In this document: positions 49,464 through 57,982 of the stretch, piece by piece
Position numbering within the stretch: the first letter of the stretch is position 1
Layout of the letters: every line of letters begins with the position of its first letter
Assembly (NCBI GenBank): GCA_001695595.3
Contig: MBPM02000027.1
Coordinates: 768,221-832,220 of the forward strand
DNA: 64,000 nucleotides
DNA from: Plasmopara viticola
Lineage: Eukaryota > Oomycota > Peronosporomycetes > Peronosporales > Peronosporaceae
Direction: 5' to 3'
Program-made: the position numbers and the translations under genes
Notes under the pieces: generated by a model
Told to the model about the DNA's origin: nothing
Databases searched by the model: none
The model's input: the letters and a program-made list of their open reading frames with translations, nothing else

Positions 49464-50559
49464 ATGGACTCTCTACTTACTCAGCTCTATTATGATCCAA
49501 AAACGGGATTCATTAGGTGCAACTAAGCTATACCAAAAAGCAAAAGCAATTGATAAAGATATAACGTTAAAACAAGTCAAAAAATGGTATAAGACACAAA
49601 GTAGCATTCAACAATGTTCAAATCAGAATAAAAAGTATCCCGAATTCAAAATCACAAGCAATAATCCCAACGAATGGCAAATGGATCTTGCATTCTGGAA
49701 GAAGCAACCTATATTGATAACGGTTAATATTAACAGCCGAATTGGATACGCAAAATTATTGAAAAACAAACAAGCGGCTACGGTTCAAAAAGCTATCGAT
49801 CAATTCATTACAGAGCATAAAGTGTCAGCATTGATGTCGGATAATGGATCTGAATTCACAAATCAAACGGTCGAAAAGTTTTTTGATAGAAATTCAATTA
49901 CTCATGCTAATTCTATTCCAGGAGATCATACAGTGCTTGGAAAGATAGATCGCTTTATTCGAACGATCAAGGCAAGACTAACAAAGATGCAGGATACTAT
50001 GGGATTTAAGAAGCTTACACAAAAGCTTTTAAATGATGCTATCGCTAACTACAACAATACCACTCATTCATCCATAAATGCTACACCAAATGAAATGGAA
50101 GGGAGGGTTATTTTTGACGAAATTGAACACAACAAACGAGTAGTTAAGCAAGTACAAAAAGGCATTCCAACTGGTTCTTTTGTACGTTATCGCTTGAATC
50201 CGAAGCCATTTGAAAAAGAAGGTGCGAGATTTTCAAAGGCCGTGTACGAAGTAATTGGATTAGATGGATTAAAGATGCGTATCAAATCAAAGAATAACCA
50301 TGTCCTATACAAACCAATTAATGACTTGAAAATTGTAAAAGCAGAACAATCAGAAGCAGCGATTGAAAATAATCAAATCTGGGAGGTTAGCAAGATTGTT
50401 GATCATAAAACACTAAAGAATGGTAAGCACAAGTATCTAGTCAAATGGGTTGGATATGACGACAGCTTCAACACTTGGGAGCCACAAGACAATCTCAGAT
50501 TGGTTAACAAGAACAGAATGTCAACAGTGGAGAAACAATATTGGTCTAAATATAGATGA
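49464..50559 (+). CDS. int: Retroviral-type integrase with C-terminal chromodomain (one frameshift near the start)
   Basis: This enzyme inserts the element's DNA; about 364 residues if read from ATG 49464 ([16 protein letters not shown]). A one-base excess near 49510 shifts the frame; the main frame then runs from ATG 49492. Counted from 49492, the core acidic residues are D65 (WQMDLAFW), D117 (MSDNGSEF) and D153 (GKIDRFIRT). The 35-residue spacing is that of DD35E, but the last residue is Asp rather than Glu. The C-terminus is a chromodomain (about 298-340; [23 protein letters not shown]), which in other elements guides integration to marked chromatin. Its stop overlaps the next gene (ATGA). 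Confidence 0.94.
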
Positions 50560-50960
50560 AGAAGATGTGTAAATACATCACCAAAAAACAAACACAATGC
50601 ACCAGAGAAGCAAAAAAGGGGGATTACTGCACTCAACACCATAACATCATTCAAATACAAATGTATAAGAAGGAACTATCTATTATTCATAAGAAGAATA
50701 GAATACTCGCTGAGAAAAACAAGGAACTACAAATATATAAGCGTCAGATTAACACGATCAACGAATTCGACCTCATCAAGCATCAATTGATTCAAATAAA
50801 TCCGTATATGAAATTCAAGTATCTAATTGCTGATAGACGGTACCAATCTCGCTTAGAGGATGTCTTCAATGTTCCGTTTGATGAAATCGAAAAAAAATAT
50901 AGAAAACTTCTATATGAAAGAAATGACTTATGTCATCCCTACACAAGTAGATACTGGTGA
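50556..50960 (+). CDS. Small zinc-binding protein with helical C-terminal region (134 residues)
   Basis: The start codon overlaps the integrase stop (ATGA), so it is probably expressed with it. The N-terminus has a compact Cys/His cluster, C5-x9-C15-x9-C25-x2-H28 ([23 protein letters not shown]), like small zinc ribbons seen in virophages and Polinton-like viruses. A charged helix or coiled coil follows (about 38-75) and then a compact region ([17 protein letters not shown]). A DNA-binding or regulatory role is inferred; I know no specific family name. The gene ends two bases before the end of the convergent gene on the other strand. Confidence 0.75.
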   Translation: MKKMCKYITKKQTQCTREAKKGDYCTQHHNIIQIQMYKKELSIIHKKNRILAEKNKELQIYKRQINTINEFDLIKHQLIQINPYMKFKYLIADRRYQSRLEDVFNVPFDEIEKKYRKLLYERNDLCHPYTSRYW

Positions 50961-50961
50961 T

Positions 50962-51498
50962 TTATGACAATCTGAAAGATCCTCCAGTCTTTCGCATTGA
51001 GCGTAGTTTAGCCATCTTAGCTTTCATCTCAGGGGATCCTTTTTTTGGCATACCAACACCAGTTAAATTCTTTACCTCACCACGAACAGCGTTTACTAAA
51101 CCAGGCTGCCCAGTATAGGCTCCAAGCGCTTGAGCGCCTTGATCAACAACACCAGACACTAATGGTTTAACTACAGGCCAAACATTCTCTTTCAACCAAG
51201 GCCATGCTTTATCTTTGATCCAACTCCATAGCGACCCTCCACTCATTCCAGAGCCCGTAAGAGCATCTCCATCCATATTTAGCGATGCAGCAATTTCACC
51301 TGGTGAAAACACAATTGATACTCCTTTCCCAGCTTGAGCAGCCTTTTTCCATTTTTTCGCGTTTTCTGGATGAAGGGCTAACTTCTTTGAAGAGCCTTTA
51401 ACCTGAGAAACAGTGAACGATACTTTCAATGTCTTTAGAAACTTCTTTTTTTGAGCATCTGTTAACTCGTCACAACTGACCGAAACGTAAGAGTTCAT
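50962..51498 (-). CDS. Protein VI-like minor capsid / membrane-lytic candidate (178 residues)
   Basis: The start is taken at ATG 51498 (MNSYVSVSC); the frame is open further upstream, but that stretch is AT-rich and unlike a protein. The N-terminal half (1-84) is soluble-looking. At 85-88 is MSGG followed by Ser, a perfect match to the adenovirus protease consensus (M/I/L)xGG|x. Directly after the predicted cut is a Trp- and Lys-rich amphipathic helix (SLWSWIKDKAWPWLKENVW), which resembles the membrane-lytic helix freed from adenovirus pre-protein VI. A Gly/Ala-rich region and a basic tail (KAKMAKLRSMRK) follow. The inferred role is a particle-internal protein released by the element's protease to breach membranes during entry. 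Convergent with the zinc protein gene. Confidence 0.72.
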   Translation of the reverse strand: MNSYVSVSCDELTDAQKKKFLKTLKVSFTVSQVKGSSKKLALHPENAKKWKKAAQAGKGVSIVFSPGEIAASLNMDGDALTGSGMSGGSLWSWIKDKAWPWLKENVWPVVKPLVSGVVDQGAQALGAYTGQPGLVNAVRGEVKNLTGVGMPKKGSPEMKAKMAKLRSMRKTGGSFRLS

Positions 51499-51565
51499 AT
51501 TTGCATAAATTATGTATATTTCAAGAAATAAAAGGAATTTCAAAAAATTAAATAAATGTTCAGCT

Positions 51566-51796
51566 CTACAATGCAAATGTCTTGGGTTTTTTATTTTTAG
51601 TGGTGGAAGCCCTCGAACCTTCAATTCCTGATCCTTTCATCATAGTTTTCTCTTTACTCGAACCGTTAGTACTCTCTTTGATCATTAAATGATTTAGTGT
51701 TTTTAGTAATCTTTCTTGATTAGTATGAGCAGCTGATTTAATTGAGTTACCTCTAAGGTTTGGATATCGTACTTTAATAATTTTCGAATGCATCAT
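51566..51796 (-). CDS. Small Ser/Lys-rich protein (76 residues), possible virion component
   Basis: This gene lies between the 521-residue gene (13 bases upstream in its own sense) and the protein VI-like gene, all on the minus strand. The sequence is basic and polar, with LLKTLNHLMIKES as the only hydrophobic part and a low-complexity tail. It contains MKGS followed by Gly at about residue 53, fitting the second adenovirus protease consensus (M/I/L)xGx|G. This suggests a processed virion protein. I do not recognise the family. Confidence 0.55.
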   Translation of the reverse strand: MMHSKIIKVRYPNLRGNSIKSAAHTNQERLLKTLNHLMIKESTNGSSKEKTMMKGSGIEGSRASTTKNKKPKTFAL

Positions 51797-51809
51797 ATAT
51801 TAAAGTCAA

Positions 51810-53375
51810 TCAAAAAGCTCGCCGAATCAATTTTAATTCTCTTTCCAAACGACGATTATCATTACCTAAACCACGAGCACCTTGAAGTTTATCGAATTCA
51901 TGTTTTAGAATGCTTCGACGTCCTTTAACGCCTGCAACACCAAAACCACTCATGGAGTCAATCGAGAGGGCTCTTTGAAATCGTTTTGGATTGACTGACT
52001 TTAGTGTAATATCCTCCGATACAAGACGGTCACCATATTTATCAACAATGTAGTTTAGCGCTCCTAGCCAATTAGCATTTTTATCAACACGACTCTTTAT
52101 AGACGGACTAATTTCCTTCTGTTTCTTACTCATGATTGCTGCATATTCACCAAGGTAATATGTTTTCTTCCCTATCTTTGGCCCTTCAAGAAATACCTTC
52201 TCATCCGCTAACCAAGGATTGCCATTGTATAATCTGATAAGAATATCTTTCACTTGATTATTGCTATCTGAAATAACCTTTTCATTTGGATCTACTGGTT
52301 GAATATTAGTAATACTGTTAGCGTAGGTACTTGAATCAGGATTTATAAACATAGGTGATTGATTGATTGAGATGTTATTTTGCTTCAAAAATTTGATATA
52401 CATATCAAGTGTAGATTCCCATGAGACTTGGCTGTTAGATTTTGCTCGATCACCATCAAAAACTTTCAAGTTTCCGTCCATTAATTTCACTCGATAACCT
52501 CCATTTACTGGAATATAGCCACCGTGTGGGTTTCTTCCCTTCTTATATGGAATAGGTAATCTAGTACCTTCTGGAAAGGTATTGTTCATCAAAATATCAC
52601 GAAGTACTTCATATGCTCCAGACTCAATGTTGAATCCAAACTGATGTGACGAGCCAATAGCAGTATCTTTTGTCTCAATGTCAATAAGATTCAATAAGTA
52701 ATCATACGTTGCAACCCAATCATATTTATTTAGTGCTTTGTTTGCTAACTTTCCGTTATTTACATTAAATAATTTACCATCCGTCCCAATATATACGTTT
52801 TTATCTGGAGTACCAGAATTTAGAATCGGATTAACTTTTCTTTTGATAATAGTTGGGTTAATGGTGTATTGATCAATTATTTTGTCTCGAGCATTTTTTT
52901 GAAAGTTGAAATCATTTGCTTCAACTTGAGTCCCAAAGTCATATGTACTCTGTGTATTATCAACATCACTCAAGGAGTCTTCCTCATCTCCAATATCAGC
53001 TGAATCATATTGACTATCCGTTGGTGTCATTACCGGTACTGCGTGCATTCCTGTTGAAGTCATAGATGGAGCTGATTGTACGCCCGTTGAACTCATAGAT
53101 GGAGCGGCTTGTATACCCGCTGAAGTCATTGTAGGTGTTGCTTGTACTCCCATCGTTACCATTGACGGAGTTACTTGCGATGCAGTTGAGGCTACTTTCC
53201 TTAGCAATTGTTGAAGCGTCGAAGTATCTATCGTTTGATCCAGATCAGAAGCCCATTGTGTTAGTTTGTATCGATCATTCTTTATGCGTGCTAATTGAAG
53301 CTCCGCACCGTTCTCCTCAGCGAGTTGCTTCAATTTATTTTTTCGATCACGGAGAGATTTAAAATTCGGAAACAT
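51810..53375 (-). CDS. Large unknown structural-block protein (521 residues) with internal repeats
   Basis: The start is taken at ATG 53375 (MFPNFKSLRD); an upstream GTG at 53393 is in frame but unlikely. The N-terminus is a charged helix. Residues about 65-110 hold five imperfect copies of a unit like PSMTSTGVQSA, a low-complexity linker. An acidic stretch follows (DIGDEEDSLSDVD). The middle is a globular region I do not recognise (SSHQFGFNIESGAYEVL, NPHGGYIPVNGGYRVKL). Near the C-terminus MSGF followed by Gly matches the protease consensus (M/I/L)xGx|G, leaving a basic helical tail. It is intact. The motif TATATAGAG lies about 30 bases before the start, as in two other genes of the block. 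A virion role is inferred from position and the cleavage site. Confidence 0.75.
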   Translation of the reverse strand: MFPNFKSLRDRKNKLKQLAEENGAELQLARIKNDRYKLTQWASDLDQTIDTSTLQQLLRKVASTASQVTPSMVTMGVQATPTMTSAGIQAAPSMSSTGVQSAPSMTSTGMHAVPVMTPTDSQYDSADIGDEEDSLSDVDNTQSTYDFGTQVEANDFNFQKNARDKIIDQYTINPTIIKRKVNPILNSGTPDKNVYIGTDGKLFNVNNGKLANKALNKYDWVATYDYLLNLIDIETKDTAIGSSHQFGFNIESGAYEVLRDILMNNTFPEGTRLPIPYKKGRNPHGGYIPVNGGYRVKLMDGNLKVFDGDRAKSNSQVSWESTLDMYIKFLKQNNISINQSPMFINPDSSTYANSITNIQPVDPNEKVISDSNNQVKDILIRLYNGNPWLADEKVFLEGPKIGKKTYYLGEYAAIMSKKQKEISPSIKSRVDKNANWLGALNYIVDKYGDRLVSEDITLKSVNPKRFQRALSIDSMSGFGVAGVKGRRSILKHEFDKLQGARGLGNDNRRLERELKLIRRAF

Positions 53376-53396
53376 TTGAAGTTCTCTAAGCACAGC

Positions 53397-53410
53397 TCTA
53401 TATAATATTA
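53397..53410 (-). promoter_or_regulatory. AATATTATATAGAG motif before the 521-residue gene
   Basis: Read on the minus strand, this AT-rich box ends in TATAGAG, shared with the boxes at 54294-54305 (penton) and 60199-60210 (129-residue gene). Confidence 0.4.
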
Positions 53411-53413
53411 CAA

Positions 53414-54282
53414 TTATTGTTTTCTGTCACGAATTAATAGCATTATCAACGAGTTGGAGTCTTCAAATTTAACATTATTAAAGTCTTGATCAACGATACT
53501 CAGAGTAATATTGCTGTATGCTCCATCGTTAATCGAAAGCCACTGATATTCAGGTGGCTGAATTGAGATCAACTGACCAATTGATGTCCCTTGAGGACTA
53601 AACGAAGTTAGAATATCAGGCGGTGTGCTAACCCGATTGTTAATGAGATTATAGCGAATTAAATAACTGCTGACTGGATTAACTTTGGGGAGGTATTGCT
53701 CAAAAAGACTTGATTTGTTGTTTGAATGCTTGAAGGATATGTTCCAGCTGAAAATCCTATCACATTTGAAAATCCGTTGTTTGAAACAGTGATTCGAGGA
53801 GTATTAGTGGCGGTTGGTAATCCTGTTCCAGTTAATGAATACAAACCAGTCGATGGACGTGAATATCCACTTGGAACAGAGGTTGGTGTTGCTAAGCAAG
53901 TAATTTCGCATGAATAGTACGTTGCATTTTCTCTCATCGCGATATATACAACGTTATTACCTTGAGAATCAATCAAGTATGCACCGATACTAACTAACTG
54001 AGACTCGATGTAGTTTGATATATCTTCATACGAATAGTATCCATTTGGAAGCGTAATGGAAACCGTTTGATAGGTTGCTGCGGTTGGAACTAAAACGCTA
54101 AACGTGTTGTTGCTATACAAACTCCCGTTAATATTGAATTGCGAATTGTACATTTGCAGGCTCGATAAAGCAATTTCTTGATTTTTGAAATTCACGCTTG
54201 ATCCAGTAAAGTTGAATCTAAATGTATTATTCAAGCCATTGGAAACAATGTTATTACGATTAAAAATGATAGTGCTCGTCAT
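53414..54282 (-). CDS. Penton-type minor capsid protein (one frameshift)
   Basis: This is the minor jelly-roll capsid protein that fills the five-fold vertices in Polinton and virophage particles. The start is taken at ATG 54282 (MTSTIIFNRNN); the in-frame codon upstream is GTG. The N-terminal part has typical phrases (FKNQEIALSSLQMYNSQFN; LPNGYYSYEDISNYIES). The first frame ends at 53659. One base is missing in a C run near 53690, after which a second frame continues (SYLIRYNLI, EYQWLSIND, LSIVDQDFNN) to the characteristic end LIMLLIRDRKQ with stop at 53414-53416. Corrected length is about 289 residues. TTTAATATAGAGT lies just upstream. Confidence 0.85.
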
Positions 54283-54293
54283 AATTGTTTCCA

Positions 54294-54305
54294 CTCTATA
54301 TTAAA
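54294..54305 (-). promoter_or_regulatory. TTTAATATAGAG motif before the penton gene
   Basis: On the minus strand this box lies 11 bases before the penton ATG. The 12-mer TTAATATAGAGT is identical to that before the 129-residue gene at about 60199-60210. Confidence 0.45.
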
Positions 54306-54396
54306 GCAAAGCTTTTCGCACCAGTATATTGGAGCAAAGATTTTTAATTAAAAACTTCACCTTTAAAGTTCTTCCAAATTTGTTGCTTGACAGAGT

Positions 54397-55011
54397 CTAT
54401 AAAAACATCTGTCCCTTTTCAGATGTTGCTTGTTTGTAATACCTATAGATATCATCTTCACTTACTCCGGGTAGATTAAAATCTTTCAAAATTAGCTGGA
54501 GATCGCGTTTTGAATTTGCTTTTAGAATAGCTATGTATTCAGAATTCAATCGGATCATTTTATCAGTAGCAAAATAACTATGAGCTATGAAAATTGTTGA
54601 AAGTCCTTTGTGTCTTCCTCGAGTAAAGAAATGACTAAATAAATCTCTCTGAAGCTTCTTATCGTTGGAATAATCATCAATAATAACAAGTTGTAAAGCA
54701 TTTGGAATCTCTTTGATAGCATCAACACTTGGAGGAGCATCTGGATCATAAAACGTTACAAACCCTTGTAGTTTCTCTTTGATGTAATCGTATAACTCTT
54801 GATCAGGGTTGCGAGCTATAATATGTAAGTGACTATAGACGTGTGGAGACTCTTTAAGTATATGGAAAGCTAGATTTGATTTACCAGAGAAGCTTGGGCC
54901 TAAAACTATCATTCGGAAGAGCTTCTGAATACCAAGCTTTTCATTTACTCCAAACGATTTCTTTTTAAACTCCTTTGGGAGCATCCCACCAAAATCAGGA
55001 ATTGAACTCAT
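54397..55011 (-). CDS. Genome-packaging ATPase, FtsK/HerA type (204 residues)
   Basis: This would drive DNA into the capsid. Walker A is GPSFSGKS at 38-45, Walker B is LQLVIIDDY with D112/D113, and a downstream stretch FTRGRHKGLSTIFIAHSYFA carries the arginine and sensor-type residues of the A32-like packaging ATPases. Length fits the short Polinton ATPases (about 200-250). It is intact, one of the few large genes here without a frameshift. It is divergent from the fibre gene, with only 46 bases between the two start codons and a TATATATATAAT stretch in that gap that may serve both. Confidence 0.92.
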   Translation of the reverse strand: MSSIPDFGGMLPKEFKKKSFGVNEKLGIQKLFRMIVLGPSFSGKSNLAFHILKESPHVYSHLHIIARNPDQELYDYIKEKLQGFVTFYDPDAPPSVDAIKEIPNALQLVIIDDYSNDKKLQRDLFSHFFTRGRHKGLSTIFIAHSYFATDKMIRLNSEYIAILKANSKRDLQLILKDFNLPGVSEDDIYRYYKQATSEKGQMFL

Positions 55012-55057
55012 CTTGAAAAGCTAAAATCTGTTGGTATATATATAATAGAATAAAAAT
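55012..55057. promoter_or_regulatory. Short divergent promoter between ATPase and fibre genes
   Basis: The 46-base gap between the two start codons contains GGTATATATATAATAG, usable as a TATA-like element in either direction. Confidence 0.45.
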
Positions 55058-57764
55058 ATGCTTCCTTCGAGTTATATATCATCGTTGTACAATCCATTAG
55101 ACTACATTGGCTCCTTTGGCTATCTAACTATTAGTGTTGGAGATTTGCGATATAACAAGCGAAACGGTGTAAATTACACTTCGGATTTGTACAATACAGG
55201 AAATATCTATCAAAATGGAACAATGATTGATTTGAGTGTGCTGTCGAGTGTTACACCAGGAATTGCTTCTGCTGGTAAATTGATTGCTGTTGATTCAAAT
55301 AGAGACATCACTAACATTAATAGTCTCTCAGCGTCGCAGTTAACTGGTACCCTTCAAACTGCAGCTCAACCAAGTATCACCTCGCTTGGAACACTATCAT
55401 CAACACTGAATATTAGTGGATCTACTCCTATAACTTGTAATAACTCCCTATCGAGCAGCACATGCTCATTATCTGTTGATTCTGTATCTGGAGATCAGAC
55501 ATTTGGCAGTACAACAGCGAATAAGTTTCATTTGAGAACAAATGGAAATAGAAAAATAACGATAGGATCCACAGGTTTAGTTGGCATTAATAATACTGCT
55601 CCTGCTAAGCAATTAGATATCATTGGATCAACCGCTTTGACAAATGCGCTATATCAAATTAGTGATGGAACAGTTCTATATCAGCAGTGGTTTGATGGGA
55701 CTCAATGTTGTCTTCAAACATTTAGCAATCATCCGCTAACTTTTGCCACGAATAATGCTTCAGTGCAAATGTCAATTTTAACGAATGGAAATGTAGCTGT
55801 TAATAACACATTGACAGCTACGAATATATCCGCTTCAACGTTATATGGAACGCTTCAAACCGCTGCTCAGCCAAATATTACATCGCTTGGAACTTTAGCG
55901 ACTCTTACAGCTACAGCAATTACTGGAACGCTTCAAACAGCTGCTCAGCCCAATATTACATCGATTGGAACTTTAGCGACTCTTACGGCTACATCAATTA
56001 CTGGGACACTTCAAACAGCAGCACAACCAAATATTACATCGATTGGAACTTTAACATCATTGAATACGGCAGGATTAGTAACCGCTACTTTAACTGCTAA
56101 TGGGCAATCGTTTAGATCTATAAATGGTACTTCAACATGTGCTCTGTTTCATTTTAACAATGGGGATGCTTATTTTGGAACATCTACGGCAAACAATTTA
56201 GTCTTTCAAACAAGTAATACAGGAAGAATGACAATTAGTTCATCAGGTGCAGTATCTGGTATCTCATCATTAAGCGCTACTTCTATTACAGGAACTTTAC
56301 AAACAGCAGCTCAACCTAATATTACATCTACAGGAGATTTAACGCTACCTACGTCATTGACAATTACAAATGGTACTACTCCACTATCAATCAGTAATAC
56401 AACATCAACGAGTACCTTTCGCTTAACTATTCAAAATAGTGGTGGTGCTCAAGATATTGGTTCTTTTACAAACCATAGTTTCTTCTTAAATTCAAACAAT
56501 ACAAGACGATTGCAATGTGATCCTGTTGGTAATATTGATATTTTAAATCATAATGCAGCTACCGTTGGATTAAAGCTTGGTGGTACATTAATTACATCAA
56601 ATGCAACAGAGCTTAACTACCTAGATTTAACTACGGGCCCAGGAACAGCAGAAGCTTCAAAAGCATTAGTATTAGATGCAAGTAGAAATTTAACGAATGT
56701 TGGTAAAGTTAATTTTACATCATCAGATGCTACCCAACCTACCGGCACTACTAATGCAAGTAATTATTGCTTAAATATCTTATCAATAGTAAATACAAAT
56801 GGACAGTACAATTCAGCAGCGATTGCATTTAGAAATAGTAATGTAGATTGTATGCCTCATGGTATAATTTTATCTCAACGTACTGCTGCAGCTGCTGGTG
56901 ACCTAGTAATTTTAACGCAATCTGCTACAAACAATGTATCAGAAACATGTAGAATGTTATCAACTGGAGCATTAGCAGTTAATGCTATAGCTGCTGCTGC
57001 CGTAACTGCTTTTGGAAGTGCAAACTATGTTGATGGTTCCTACCAGAAAGTATTAGATTTGCAATCAAACAATGTGTCTCCAATAGATTTTTGCATTGAA
57101 ATAACTCTGGAACAAACGCAACAAGTACAAATGCAACTTGGATGGGCAATTTGACTAACAATGATTTACGATTCGGAGTCAATAACTCAACTAAGATGAT
57201 TCTTGACACAAATGGGCGTTTAGGAGTTGGAACAACATCACCGAGTACTACTTTGCATGTTAGTGGAACTGTTTCTAATACATTTAATGTTGGGGATCTT
57301 TATATTCTACTGGGACATCTACAGCATACACTACAAGTCAATTGGGCCCCGTTACGGTGAGCGTCGCTGCTATGTTTGGTGGTCCGATTCAGTGTTCATC
57401 GATTTATTGTACATCGGATCGGAGATGCAAGGACAGTATCGACCAAGTAGACACTGATTATTGCGATAAGTTCTATGATCTAAACATTTATGAATACAAA
57501 TACAAAGGGTCAGATGAAACAATTCCAAAAATTGGTTTCATTAGTCAAGACTTGTATGCAGCTGGATACATAAATCTACTATCAATGACACCAAATGAAT
57601 ATCTGAAGAAAGTGGATGAAAACGACATTGAAGGATATCAGATGAACATTGATTATAGTAAAATTACAGCGATCAACTTCTGTATGATAAAAAAATTATT
57701 AGCCTTTACTAAACAGTTAGAAGCTGAATTAAATACTCTAAAAGCAAAACTGAAACATAATTGA
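55058..57764 (+). CDS. Phage-like fibre/spike protein with peptidase S74 chaperone end (two frameshifts)
   Basis: This protein of about 900 residues is Ser/Thr/Asn/Gly-rich, a fibre-like composition. It has five copies of a unit like GTLQTAAQPNITSLGTL (near 55341, 55850, 55930, 56008 and 56290), which build collagen-free triple-stranded shafts in phage and algal-virus fibres. Repeats of the type FHLRTNGNRKITIGSTGLVGI also occur. The frame breaks near 57105 and again near 57300. The C-terminus is an S74 intramolecular chaperone: SDRRCKDSI, FYDLNIYEYKYKG, KIGFISQDLYAAGY, then a coiled coil (KQLEAELNTLKAKL). Such domains trimerise the fibre and then cut themselves off. The inferred role is host attachment. 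S74 fibres are phage-typical and notable in a Polinton. Confidence 0.88.
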
Positions 57765-57779
57765 GTGAAGCTCAATAGA

Positions 57780-57982
57780 GTTGTCAGCAAAAAACTTGAT
57801 TTTTTTGCCGGCTGACGGATACTAATAGCCTGACTGGTCTGAAGACCAGGCGAACTTGTTCGGCGGGCAAAGACCCTTCGAACTTCGTTAGGACGGCGAG
57901 GGAGTTCACTCCGCGAGCCAATGGTGGAGGACCGAAGGTCCCCTAGAGCCCTATGGGCGCCCATTCTGGAGCTCGCTCCAAT
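57780..57982. other. GC-rich array of tight palindromes between fibre and capsid genes
   Basis: This stretch is far more GC-rich than the surrounding AT-rich element. It starts with a hairpin of GTCAGC and AAAAAA arms (57783-57816). Then come palindromes with 0-3-base centres: CTGGTCT/AGACCAG (57834-57849), CGAAC/GTTCG (57851-57862), CGAA/TTCG (57879-57887), GGAGT/ACTCC (57901-57912), GACC/GGTC (57930-57940), the perfect ATGGGCGCCCAT (57953-57964), and TGGAGC/GCTCCA (57967-57980). It separates two convergent genes. A terminator, replication or packaging signal, or structured RNA are all possible. Confidence 0.75.

Noticed and set aside
51502..51624. N-terminal extension of the protein VI-like gene
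   Set aside because: AT-rich, low-quality sequence overlapping the end of the upstream gene; ATG 51498 fits better.
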